DNA from: Bdellovibrionaceae bacterium UBA6776
GTDB taxonomy: Bacteria > Bdellovibrionota > Bdellovibrionia > Bdellovibrionales > UBA1609
Assembly (NCBI GenBank): GCA_002453155.1
Contig: DKGG01000039.1
Span: 198,052-208,822 of the forward strand
Length of the DNA stretch: 10,771 nucleotides
Direction of reading: 5' to 3'
In this document: piece after piece, positions 1 to 6,201 of the stretch
How the letters are laid out: each line of letters opens with the position of its first letter
How positions within the stretch are numbered: position 1 is the first letter of the stretch
Notes under the pieces: generated by a model
Told to the model about the DNA's origin: nothing
Database searches by the model: none
The model's input: the letters and a program-made list of their open reading frames with translations, nothing else
Position numbers and translations under genes: made by a program

Positions 1-32
1 GCGTGCGCCTTCAACCACTCGGCCACCTCTCC
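1..32 (-). tRNA. tRNA-Ser, 5' half only (runs off left edge)
   Basis: Read on the minus strand, the segment begins GGAGAGGTGGCCGAGTGG at position 32 and continues through the D arm into the 5' side of the anticodon stem at position 1. The layout fits a tRNA: a 7-base acceptor strand, T8, a GCC/GGC D stem with a GAG...GG loop, G26, then CACGC as the 5' anticodon stem. The GTGGCCGAGTGGTTGAAGGCGC block is typical of bacterial serine tRNAs, a class II tRNA with a long variable arm; leucine tRNAs read differently here. The anticodon lies just outside the window, so the isoacceptor cannot be given. The truncation is a window edge, not a broken gene. Confidence 0.85.
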
Positions 33-57
33 CTGGGAATATTTAAGTTGTTTCAAG

Positions 58-86
58 GATTTAGCAGATAGGACCTGAGGTGTCGA
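58..86 (-). promoter_or_regulatory. Possible promoter for tRNA-Ser
   Basis: On the minus strand TCGACA (86 to 81; 5 of 6 match to the -35 consensus TTGACA) is followed after a 17-base spacer by TAAATC (63 to 58), a weak -10 match. Transcription would start near position 51, giving a leader of about 20 bases before the tRNA 5' end at 32, a normal distance. The spacing is good but the -10 match is poor, so this is tentative. Confidence 0.28.
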
Positions 87-138
87 GCCCTAAAATTAGG
101 TCTCATGACATTTGCTGAACATGAGTCATTTCCACAGG

Positions 139-1374
139 TTAAGAGGTTCGATTGGGATTGATCGAATCCATAAATTCAAAAACCTGGGGAGATACGGTTG
201 CCAGAGATTCTCCTCGGTGATGATCCAAGGCGAAAGTGAAGTCTTTCCATTTTCTCAGAAGCTCATAGTCTTCACATTCACTTTCGCAACAATCAGAAAT
301 TGTACTTTGAAGTTGCCGCAGCTCAACGGGAGACAGCAAAGGATCTTTTAGAAAATCCTCGAGGCGTTGACGTGCCGACTTCTTTAAAGTCTTTGAAAGA
401 AGCTGCGCTTGCAAATATTTGGGCTCTCTCAAAATGGAGGGTAAGATCAATATATCCCGATCACTAAATCTTTTTTTTAAGTTCAAAACATAGCCGTAAA
501 CGTCATTCAAATTTAATAAATTATAGGCCTGCACACAGGGGACAAACTTAAACCGGGCTTGTGGGATCTGCTTAAGTGCTTTTTGAATGTTCTCACTGAC
601 GATTTTCCAGTCCGTTCCACTTCGGATGTATTCTATCAATGACCCGGTGGCATCCAATGACATTTGCAGTGACACTCGCTGAAATTCATTTAGAAATCGA
701 ATCCATTCATCGCTTAAGACCGTCATATTTGTTGTCAGAATCAAATGAATGTTTCGGCTTCCACCGCTTTCAACCAAGCTCTTGCAAAGTTTGAATCCCT
801 CTTTGTCCAAAAACGGCTCTCCACCGAGAAGCCGTAACAGTCTTAGGTTCTCAAATGACGGCAGCAATGATCTGATATCTTCAAAGTATGATTGAAGAAC
901 TAGGGGCTCTTTAGAATAAAAAAACTCCGGATGTGAAAGCTCTTTATATTCTTGAGCGATCTTCGTACTGGAAACCGAATTGCACATGCGGCATTTCAAA
1001 TTGCAAAGATTGCTGAAGCGAATTTCCGCAACCAAAGGTTGGGTAGGGCAATGCTCTGAAACATCAATATCGTAAACAAAGTCAGGATCACTTAGGACTT
1101 CATGCAACAGATATTGCTCGTAGTGTCTCTTACTGATTCCGCCATGTTTTTCCGTTTTCTCGCAACTCGAACATGCGGGATGCCATTTTCCCTGAAGCAT
1201 GGCATTGCGAATTTCTTGAAGTGGTTTGGAGTTCCAATACTCAGGCAAATCTTTATATCTTCCCAAAGAATTATAAATGGCACAGCAAGGTCTGGGCTCT
1301 GCATCGGTATTCAAGGCAATTTGTGTCCACGGGGCAGGGCAAAAGGTTGGGCTGTCAGACAAAGGCTTCTTCAT
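139..1374 (-). CDS. Radical SAM protein with N-terminal auxiliary-cluster (twitch-like) domain
   Basis: This 411-residue cytoplasmic enzyme should bind a [4Fe-4S] cluster that cleaves S-adenosylmethionine. The radical SAM signature is CNLKCRMC (Cys124, Cys128, Cys131), followed by a GGEP motif at 184-187 that in this superfamily contacts the SAM amino group. Before the barrel there is an unusual N-terminal Cys block: FCPAPW (Cys12), PRPCC (Cys30, Cys31) and CSSC (Cys68, Cys71). This matches what I recall of radical SAM proteins with an N-terminal twitch domain, in which such cysteines hold a second cluster. The C-terminal region has DCCESEC but no recognisable SPASM domain. The substrate is unknown. 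There is no RiPP precursor or sugar-modification gene alongside; the divergent neighbour is a fructosamine-kinase-like gene. The ATG at 1374 has no clear Shine-Dalgarno sequence; TATAAA lies three bases upstream, so a leaderless message is possible. The family is confident, the role is not. Confidence 0.85.
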   Translation of the reverse strand: MKKPLSDSPTFCPAPWTQIALNTDAEPRPCCAIYNSLGRYKDLPEYWNSKPLQEIRNAMLQGKWHPACSSCEKTEKHGGISKRHYEQYLLHEVLSDPDFVYDIDVSEHCPTQPLVAEIRFSNLCNLKCRMCNSVSSTKIAQEYKELSHPEFFYSKEPLVLQSYFEDIRSLLPSFENLRLLRLLGGEPFLDKEGFKLCKSLVESGGSRNIHLILTTNMTVLSDEWIRFLNEFQRVSLQMSLDATGSLIEYIRSGTDWKIVSENIQKALKQIPQARFKFVPCVQAYNLLNLNDVYGYVLNLKKRFSDRDILILPSILREPKYLQAQLLSKTLKKSARQRLEDFLKDPLLSPVELRQLQSTISDCCESECEDYELLRKWKDFTFALDHHRGESLATVSPQVFEFMDSINPNRTS

Positions 1375-1461
1375 GAGTTTATAAGATCTTGTCTAAAAAT
1401 CAGAAGCAAGTTGATTTGAATTTTGATGCTCATTGAGGTCAGATAAGAAGAGGGAGAAAAA

Positions 1462-2232
1462 ATGACCGAAATTAAGTCTCAAGATATTTTTGTTAAGTCC
1501 AACCCTCTTCCGGACAGCGAGTCTTTGGATTGCGAGGCGCAAGGACTTGAGGAACTTAGAAAAGCTCTCGCCAACACACAGATTCAAATTCCCAAAATTC
1601 TCCGCCAAGATAACCAAGAACTGCATCTTGAGAGAATAGAAAACCAAACGCCCACCGACGAAAATTGGGTGGCATTGGCTGAAGGCCTGGCAGGTCTTCA
1701 TGACCAACCTTTAAAAAATGGATTTGGCTTTCATCGCGACAATTACATTGGCTTGAGTCCCCAGCCAAACACTTGGAAAGACAATTGGGGCTTATTCTTT
1801 TTTGAACAGCGGTTGCATTTTCAAATTCAAAGAGTCAAAGAAGAGTCCCTTCGAAGTTCGTGGCTTGTGACTTTGAACCGATCAAAAGATTGGATCATTA
1901 ATAAACTCAACGAACACCAACCCAAATCTTCTTTGGTTCATGGGGATTTGTGGTCTGGAAATGTGCTTTTCAGCGAGAATGGGCCTTGGCTCATCGATCC
2001 TGCCATTTACTATGCGGATAGAGAAGTGGACCTGGCCATGAGCAAACTGTTTGGAGGGTTTCCCAAAGTTTTTTACAGCACCTATTCAAAACTCCATCCA
2101 CTTCCCGAAGGATGGAAAGAAAGAGAAACTGTTTACAACCTTTACCATGTTCTAAATCACTTTAATCTTTTTGGTGGAAGCTATTTGGATTCGGTTCACG
2201 CGACATTTCATTGGATGGAAAGAGTCGCATAA
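1462..2232 (+). CDS. Fructosamine/ketosamine kinase family protein, N-terminally short
   Basis: Members of this family (fructosamine-3-kinase, E. coli YniA) phosphorylate sugar-amine adducts on proteins or small molecules, making glycation products unstable and so repairing them. Seen here: the FVK strand with the ATP-contacting lysine (Lys12), a likely partner Glu25, the family motif FGFHRDNYIGLSPQPNTW (88-105), the catalytic HGDLWSGN (160-167, Asp162 base, Asn167), the metal-binding DPA (Asp179) and a C-terminal YHVLNHFNLFGG block. At 256 residues it is about 30 shorter than usual. The missing part is the N-terminus with the glycine-rich, nucleotide-covering loop. An in-frame stop at 1444-1446 prevents upstream extension, and a good GAGGGAG ribosome binding site precedes the ATG. 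It is divergent from the radical SAM gene with 87 bases between. All downstream catalytic residues persist, so it is unlikely to be a decayed pseudogene, but kinase activity is not assured. Confidence 0.88.
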   Translation: MTEIKSQDIFVKSNPLPDSESLDCEAQGLEELRKALANTQIQIPKILRQDNQELHLERIENQTPTDENWVALAEGLAGLHDQPLKNGFGFHRDNYIGLSPQPNTWKDNWGLFFFEQRLHFQIQRVKEESLRSSWLVTLNRSKDWIINKLNEHQPKSSLVHGDLWSGNVLFSENGPWLIDPAIYYADREVDLAMSKLFGGFPKVFYSTYSKLHPLPEGWKERETVYNLYHVLNHFNLFGGSYLDSVHATFHWMERVA

Positions 2233-2264
2233 CAAAAGAGAGGATGATCCCATCCTCTCTTTTG
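2233..2264. terminator. Bidirectional hairpin terminator between convergent genes
   Basis: A perfect 14-bp inverted repeat, CAAAAGAGAGGATG and CATCCTCTCTTTTG, flanks an ATCC loop and starts one base after the kinase stop codon. On either strand the 3' arm ends in CTCTCTTTTG, so the U-rich tract is carried inside the stem. Its position between convergent genes (kinase ending 2232, peptidoglycan-binding gene ending 2302) suits termination in both directions. Confidence 0.7.
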
Positions 2265-2301
2265 CAGACTTGGCGTCTCTCTTATGAGTGTCCCGATGAC
2301 T

Positions 2302-2871
2302 CTATCTGACCGGTTGCGTTCCGTCCCGTTCTAGGAACTCTGGGAATGCAGGTAGGTTTGAGTCGTAGGGATCCGCTTCTTGATCATCAAAGCTGGCTGG
2401 AAATCGATCATCATTCATATCCATTTCCACCTGAGAAGCATCTCGCAGAGCCGATATGGTCGCCGCATCTAATCTCGCTGACTGGGCAATTCCATTGGCC
2501 GCTTGAAAATCGCGAATTGCAGATTTTGTTTGCGGACCGGAAACTCCGTCCACATCCAGTTCATATCCCAGATCTCTTAGCGATCTTTGAGCATCTCGAA
2601 TGGACATGTCGGCTTGAGCCATTGCAACGAGTTCACCATTGGATCTCCAGCTTTGATTTTCTGTGGGATTTTGATCCCAAGAAACTCTGTCATTTTTAGC
2701 AATTGGTAAAAAAGGTCTTAAATCCCCCTCGGAGTTGGTCAAATCAAAACTTGAGGGGTTGTTCAAATGATTGTTATTTTGAGTCATCTCCGCAGCGAGC
2801 ATGCCGGAAAATCCAGCCAATATCAGTGAGGCCGCAGAAACAACAACTGTGCTATTTTTTAAATCTTTCAT
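2302..2871 (-). CDS. Exported peptidoglycan-binding-domain protein
   Basis: This 189-residue protein has an N-terminal hydrophobic segment (about 8-27, ending LAA) that could be a signal peptide or a membrane anchor. A single peptidoglycan-binding_1 type domain spans about 88-145, with the typical pattern IRDAQRSLRDLGY, then DVDGVSGPQTKSAIRDFQ, then LDAATISAL. Such modules bind the cell wall and usually sit beside a hydrolase or transpeptidase domain, but no catalytic domain is present here. A low-complexity linker (30-85) and an acidic tail (149-185, rich in Asp/Glu) flank the module. The start is set by a strong GGGAGGA ribosome binding site. It lies 54 bases downstream of the subtilase gene on the same strand and may share its transcript. 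A structural or targeting role in the periplasm is inference. Confidence 0.82.
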   Translation of the reverse strand: MKDLKNSTVVVSAASLILAGFSGMLAAEMTQNNNHLNNPSSFDLTNSEGDLRPFLPIAKNDRVSWDQNPTENQSWRSNGELVAMAQADMSIRDAQRSLRDLGYELDVDGVSGPQTKSAIRDFQAANGIAQSARLDAATISALRDASQVEMDMNDDRFPASFDDQEADPYDSNLPAFPEFLERDGTQPVR

Positions 2872-2925
2872 AGATCCTCCCTTGATCGTGATCAGAATAG
2901 GCGAGGATGAAAAATAAGACCTTAC

Positions 2926-3849
2926 TCAGTTGTGAAAAGTGTTTGAAGGATTCATCACAACTTTTAAGGCCTTTGTCGTGCTCTGTTCTGGAGACACGGC
3001 AAGAAGCAAAGAAGCTGCAAGTCGACCCGAAACCAAGGCTGTTGCCTGGGAGGTTCCCGTTTTAAATCCAAAGTGATTTCCCGGAAGTGTGGATCTTAAT
3101 TTTTCGCCCACAGCAAACAAAACTCCAGGTTTGTGAATCTGATTGGCACAAGGAAGAAGTCTACCTTTTTGATCCAGAGCAGACACGGGCAAAATATTGT
3201 GAAGCTGGTAGGAAGCGGGATAACTTCGGTAGTCCGGAGTTCCCGGAGACTTGTTCCCCGTTGCAACGACCACGCGAATGCCTTTGTGCCCCGCCTTTTT
3301 CAGCAAATCATATTCCGTTTTTGAAAATCCTCGGCCACTGGCAGAAATATTAATGATGTCCACATTCTGATCGATGGCGTACTTCAGCGCTGCTAAAAAA
3401 GACTGTTTCGAATTTATCCCCGTCCCAAGCGTATAACGTAAAGGCATGATCCTTAAGTTTCGAGATTCTTTTTTGATCTCCAGGAAGCCTTGTTGAACCA
3501 ATCCCGCCACGTGAGTTCCATGACCGTTCGTGTCTCTCATGTTTTTTGAGGAGTTTGCAAAGTCCCATCCGTGGACATCATCCACATATCCGTTCTGGTC
3601 ATCATCAATCCCATTGGAACTTTTTGGATTTCCGTTGTGGTCCAAGCCCATTTCACCAGAGTTTTCCCAAACCCAAGATTTCAACTGAGGGTGAGAGATG
3701 TCCAAACCTGTATCAATAACGGCGACCACAACAGTGTGAGGAGAGTTCAAACTGGCGGTCAATACAGAAGGAGTCAGTAGAAAACTGATCAATCCAATCC
3801 ACACAGAAAGTTGCAAACAAAAATAATTTTTTGAGGAAAAATGAATCAC
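2926..3849 (-). CDS. Secreted subtilisin-like (S8) serine protease, compact, no propeptide
   Basis: The catalytic triad is readable in family context: Asp46 in VIDTGLDISHP, His110 in NGHGTHVAGL and Ser267 in GTSQATALVSG. Asn199 in VVVATGN fits the oxyanion-hole asparagine. A signal peptide occupies about residues 8-32 (hydrophobic core, then LTA). The catalytic domain begins almost at once (VVVAVIDTG from 40), so there is no room for the usual I9 inhibitor/chaperone propeptide. At 307 residues it is a minimal subtilase. The DDDQNGYVDD stretch (82-91) is typical of a calcium-binding insertion in this family. The chosen start is a GTG with AAGG only one base away; other upstream positions lack better signals, so the exact start is uncertain by a few residues. 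Substrates are not evident; a role in extracellular or periplasmic proteolysis is inferred. Confidence 0.9.
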   Translation of the reverse strand: MIHFSSKNYFCLQLSVWIGLISFLLTPSVLTASLNSPHTVVVAVIDTGLDISHPQLKSWVWENSGEMGLDHNGNPKSSNGIDDDQNGYVDDVHGWDFANSSKNMRDTNGHGTHVAGLVQQGFLEIKKESRNLRIMPLRYTLGTGINSKQSFLAALKYAIDQNVDIINISASGRGFSKTEYDLLKKAGHKGIRVVVATGNKSPGTPDYRSYPASYQLHNILPVSALDQKGRLLPCANQIHKPGVLFAVGEKLRSTLPGNHFGFKTGTSQATALVSGRLAASLLLAVSPEQSTTKALKVVMNPSNTFHN

Positions 3850-3903
3850 ACCTTAAGACTACCAAATTTGTGGAAGAGTTGTGGAGATTCCAACAAATTC
3901 TAG

Positions 3904-3935
3904 CCATCTTATGTGCCTGCAGGCACATAAGATGG
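3904..3935. repeat. 32-bp perfect palindrome (terminator hairpin or operator)
   Basis: The left arm CCATCTTATGTGCCTG (3904-3919) is followed without a spacer by its exact reverse complement (3920-3935), centred on CTGCAG. It lies in the 134-base gap between the end of the 131-residue gene (3984, minus) and the start of the protease gene (3849, minus), about 55 bases upstream of the latter. As RNA it would fold into a long hairpin with a TGCA loop, but neither side carries the U-run expected of an intrinsic terminator. It could instead be a dimer-binding operator. I see no second copy in the window. Confidence 0.75.
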
Positions 3936-3983
3936 GGAAATGTTTCTCTCTATAAGAAGGTGTTTGAGGTCGGCTAAATAAAA

Positions 3984-4379
3984 CTAAAGTTCGCTTGCCT
4001 TTAGTCGGACCTCTGAAAAGAAAAAGGAAATGTCTGGATTGTGTTCTATGGCTTTGATTAAAACTTCTTGAAAATCTTGAGGAGGATTTTCCCAAAACAT
4101 TTTTATTTTTTTGGGATCAAAATCCGGAGAATTTTCAGATTCTAAAACGGGTTTGGTGCCAGCCTTTTCTTGGTCATGAGCCAGGTCAATTTCCACAATC
4201 ATTTGAGAAATGGGCTTCAGCCAACGAAAGTCAGGATGGTTTAAAGCCGCATCCAACATTTCGTAAGGGTTCATGGTTTTTCCCGTTTTCTTTTCCGTCA
4301 CAACTTTTTGAAAATCCAAAAGGGATTTGTGGAGTTTTAGCAAACTGTTGCTCAATGCGGTTAATTTTAACAAATCCAA
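3984..4379 (-). CDS. Hypothetical protein coupled to pirin
   Basis: This is a 131-residue soluble protein with no signal peptide or membrane segment. I cannot name its family with confidence. The N-terminal 70 residues look helical, with LLKLHKSLLDFQK followed by NPYEMLDAALNHPDFRWLKPISQMIVEID; the pattern of a DPxF/W-L-P-S-I-x-E-ID-like block recalls widespread small bacterial proteins of unknown function. A charged linker follows, then a second likely helical segment (93-131). The start is a TTG with AGAGG ten bases upstream, overlapping the pirin stop region. Only 12 bases separate the two genes, so translation is probably coupled in a pirin operon. A later ATG at residue 36 is possible but would cut through the first helical block. 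Function unknown. Confidence 0.72.
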   Translation of the reverse strand: MDLLKLTALSNSLLKLHKSLLDFQKVVTEKKTGKTMNPYEMLDAALNHPDFRWLKPISQMIVEIDLAHDQEKAGTKPVLESENSPDFDPKKIKMFWENPPQDFQEVLIKAIEHNPDISFFFSEVRLKASEL

Positions 4380-4391
4380 TTCTAAAAACCT

Positions 4392-5267
4392 CTATTTTGG
4401 AAGGGGAATGTACTCGGTTTCATTGATGACAGGAACATAGTCTTCTCTCAACCATTTTTCTTTGGCCTTTTCAATTTTACCAGGATCCGAGGAGACAAAG
4501 TTCCAAAAAATATGGCGCTTTTCAGGGAAGGCGTCCCCTCCAAAAAACATAAAGTGGGTGTTGGCTTTGATTGAAAATTTTAATTTGGAACCCGACTCAA
4601 AAATGACCAAGCTGCCCGGCTGAAATTCTTGTCCTTTTAGGGTGATCGATTCATGAATCAAATAAATGGCGCTTTCATGTCCCGAAGGAATCTCTGCTTC
4701 AAAGTGTTGATCTTTGTCAGAGTGAACATTGAAGTAAAAAAGTGGAGAGTAAGTTTGAACCGGTGACTTGGTTCCCTTCCATTCTCCAGCAATCAAAATG
4801 CAGGGGACCTCTCCAAGGGAAACGGTGGGAAGAGAGTCTTTTTTGTGGTGATCAAAAGAAGGAGCAACATCCTCGGACTCTTTGGGAAGGGCCACCCAAA
4901 CTTGAATTCCCTCAAGGCACGAGCACATGGAGGCGTCGGAACGTTCACTGTGGGCGACCCACTTGCCGGCAGTCATCCAGTTGATTTCTCCGGGCCGGAT
5001 GGCCTGTTCGTTTCCAAGTGAATCGCGGTGAAAAATCTGCCCCTGAAAGAGGTAGGTCAAAGTGGACAGGCCAATGTGAGGATGGGCGCGAACTTTCAGT
5101 TCTTTATCACCTTCAATTTCAACGGGCCCCATGTGATCCCAAAAAACAAAGGGTCCCACATTGCGCCTTTTCATAGAGGGAAGGAGGCGTCGCACTTGAA
5201 AGCCGTCGCCCAAGTCGCTCACTTTGGGTTCGATGATCATTTCGATGGAATTTTCTGATGTCGGCAT
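4392..5267 (-). CDS. Pirin family protein (bicupin)
   Basis: Pirins are cupin-fold proteins with one metal (usually iron) in the N-terminal cupin; some oxidise flavonols such as quercetin, others are regulators, and most have no known substrate. The N-terminal pirin motif is present: HPHIGLSTLTYLFQG (His62 and His64) and MTAGKWVAHSE (His106 and Glu108) match the four metal ligands of characterised pirins. A C-terminal cupin half (about 170-265) follows, including FFGGDAF near the end. I chose the ATG at 5267, giving 291 residues, because MPTSENSIEMI starts just before the conserved fold and AGGAG lies 11 bases upstream. A longer form from GTG at 5339 adds 24 unconserved residues and has no ribosome binding site. 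The gene is divergent from the L,D-transpeptidase and is followed by a coupled small gene. Confidence 0.9.
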   Translation of the reverse strand: MPTSENSIEMIIEPKVSDLGDGFQVRRLLPSMKRRNVGPFVFWDHMGPVEIEGDKELKVRAHPHIGLSTLTYLFQGQIFHRDSLGNEQAIRPGEINWMTAGKWVAHSERSDASMCSCLEGIQVWVALPKESEDVAPSFDHHKKDSLPTVSLGEVPCILIAGEWKGTKSPVQTYSPLFYFNVHSDKDQHFEAEIPSGHESAIYLIHESITLKGQEFQPGSLVIFESGSKLKFSIKANTHFMFFGGDAFPEKRHIFWNFVSSDPGKIEKAKEKWLREDYVPVINETEYIPLPK

Positions 5268-5278
5268 TTTTCTATACA

Positions 5279-5283
5279 CTCCT
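5279..5283 (-). promoter_or_regulatory. Ribosome binding site fixing the pirin start
   Basis: AGGAG on the minus strand, 11 bases before ATG 5267. The alternative upstream GTG at 5339 has no comparable purine tract, so this site argues for the shorter protein. Confidence 0.6.
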
Positions 5284-5380
5284 ATAAATTTTTCAAACCA
5301 CCTTGTAATACCCTCATAGACCGTCAAAGGAATTGCCACATAGAGTCGATCAGTTTAGTCGTAGCGCATCAATGACCAAT

Positions 5381-5388
5381 AAAGGAGG
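5381..5388 (+). promoter_or_regulatory. Ribosome binding site fixing the L,D-transpeptidase start
   Basis: AAAGGAGG, a full anti-Shine-Dalgarno match, sits seven bases before ATG 5396. That start begins the signal peptide directly, whereas the in-frame ATG at 5333 would place 21 unrelated residues ahead of it. Confidence 0.85.
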
Positions 5389-5395
5389 ACCTTAC

Positions 5396-6061
5396 ATGTT
5401 TCAAGTAACCAGTGCACTGGCGTTAACCGCCCTACTTTTTGGCCTGCAGGCTCAAGCAGCCCCGCAAGATCAAACGGCCACCTCTCAAGAAGCGAACTAC
5501 GATGAGCCCAACTTCATGGACTCAGATGCTTATGATCCTGCAGATCCTAACATCGAATCCGTTTTGAAAGCTTATGACGAATACTACGAAGAAATGACTG
5601 GCGAAAGCCCTTGGTTGGTTAACCCTGAGTTTGCAGATCTTCTGCACCAGGTGGGTGGATGTTACAGAAACGGATGTCCCGTTTTCATCAACATTAAAAA
5701 GAGCCAACAAAAAGCCTACTTTTATTTGGATGGACGTCACGTTGGAACCTGGGATGTGTCGACTGCTCGAAACCCTTATTCAACAAAAAATTGGGATGGA
5801 CATCCCAACGGACGTATTTACAACCGTTATTCATCCAGCAAATATCCAGGTGGAGATTATAATGGCTTGGGGAACATGCCTTACGCGGTTTTCTACTATG
5901 GTGGTTTCGCACTTCATGGAACCCCACGTGGAAACTGGAAAAGATTGGGTCGTCCAGCTTCACATGGTTGCATCCGCATGCACCCAGACAATGCGAAGTG
6001 GTTCAACCAATCCGTTCGAGCTGCGGGCATTAAAAACACTTGGATCTTGGTCGAGTACTAA
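5396..6061 (+). CDS. Secreted L,D-transpeptidase (YkuD domain)
   Basis: This enzyme family makes 3-3 cross-links in peptidoglycan or attaches proteins to it, through an acyl-enzyme on cysteine. The 221-residue product has a clear signal peptide (1-21, ending AQA), an acidic linker (32-70) and a YkuD domain from about 95 to 221. The active-site block is HGTPRG (His174) followed by ASHGCIRMHPDN, with His190 and the nucleophile Cys192; the SHGCIR motif is diagnostic. Cys89 and Cys94 could form a short disulfide just before the domain. There is no peptidoglycan-binding module in the protein itself. It is a single-gene unit, divergent from pirin with a 128-base shared upstream region and closed by a strong terminator. 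Whether it strengthens the cell's own wall or, in a predator, modifies prey wall cannot be told from sequence. Confidence 0.94.
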   Translation: MFQVTSALALTALLFGLQAQAAPQDQTATSQEANYDEPNFMDSDAYDPADPNIESVLKAYDEYYEEMTGESPWLVNPEFADLLHQVGGCYRNGCPVFINIKKSQQKAYFYLDGRHVGTWDVSTARNPYSTKNWDGHPNGRIYNRYSSSKYPGGDYNGLGNMPYAVFYYGGFALHGTPRGNWKRLGRPASHGCIRMHPDNAKWFNQSVRAAGIKNTWILVEY

Positions 6062-6089
6062 GATCTTTTTAAAAACGAATCTTTCTAAG

Positions 6090-6124
6090 AACAGGCTCCA
6101 CATTGTTGGAGCCTGTTTTGTTTT
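6090..6124 (+). terminator. Intrinsic terminator of the L,D-transpeptidase gene
   Basis: An 11-bp perfect stem, AACAGGCTCCA (6090-6100) with TGGAGCCTGTT (6107-6117), closes a CATTGT loop, and the stem runs into TTTTGTTTT. It begins 29 bases after the stop codon and is a textbook rho-independent terminator. Confidence 0.92.
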
Positions 6125-6128
6125 GAAG

Positions 6129-6201
6129 CAGGACCTTGGTCTAAAACTGGTCCAAAGTTCTAAAGCTAAAGGCCAGGTCCTCCGATCACTGGACCATGGT
6201 C
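6129..6201. repeat. Cluster of GGACC/GGTCC elements upstream of operon
   Basis: Short related elements recur in both orientations: AGGACC at 6130, TTGGTC at 6136, TGGTCCA at 6148, AGGTCCT at 6175 and TGGACCATGGTC at 6190-6201. AGGACCT and AGGTCCT, and TGGTCCA and TGGACCA, are inverted pairs. They fill the gap between the preceding terminator and the first gene of the 6196-7650 operon, where its promoter must lie, so they could be regulator half-sites or leader RNA structure. Chance is not excluded. Confidence 0.35.

Noticed and set aside
92..130. Small inverted repeats (CCTAA/TTAGG, CTCATG/CATGAG) after the radical SAM gene
   Set aside because: Five- to six-base stems, one with a 12-base loop, and no U-run: too weak to call a terminator.
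1102..1419. Plus-strand open frame opposite the radical SAM gene
   Set aside because: It is antisense to the conserved cysteine region of that enzyme and shows no domain or ribosome binding site.
2883..2892. GATCGTGATC palindrome-like sequence between the protease and peptidoglycan-binding genes
   Set aside because: Only four- to five-base arms around two bases; easily chance.
5268..5339. N-terminal extension of pirin from GTG 5339
   Set aside because: The extra 24 residues do not resemble the pirin fold, no Shine-Dalgarno sequence precedes them, and AGGAG stands before ATG 5267.
5333..5395. N-terminal extension of the L,D-transpeptidase from ATG 5333
   Set aside because: It has no ribosome binding site, and the full AAAGGAGG at 5381-5388 plus a signal peptide starting at 5396 favour the shorter form.
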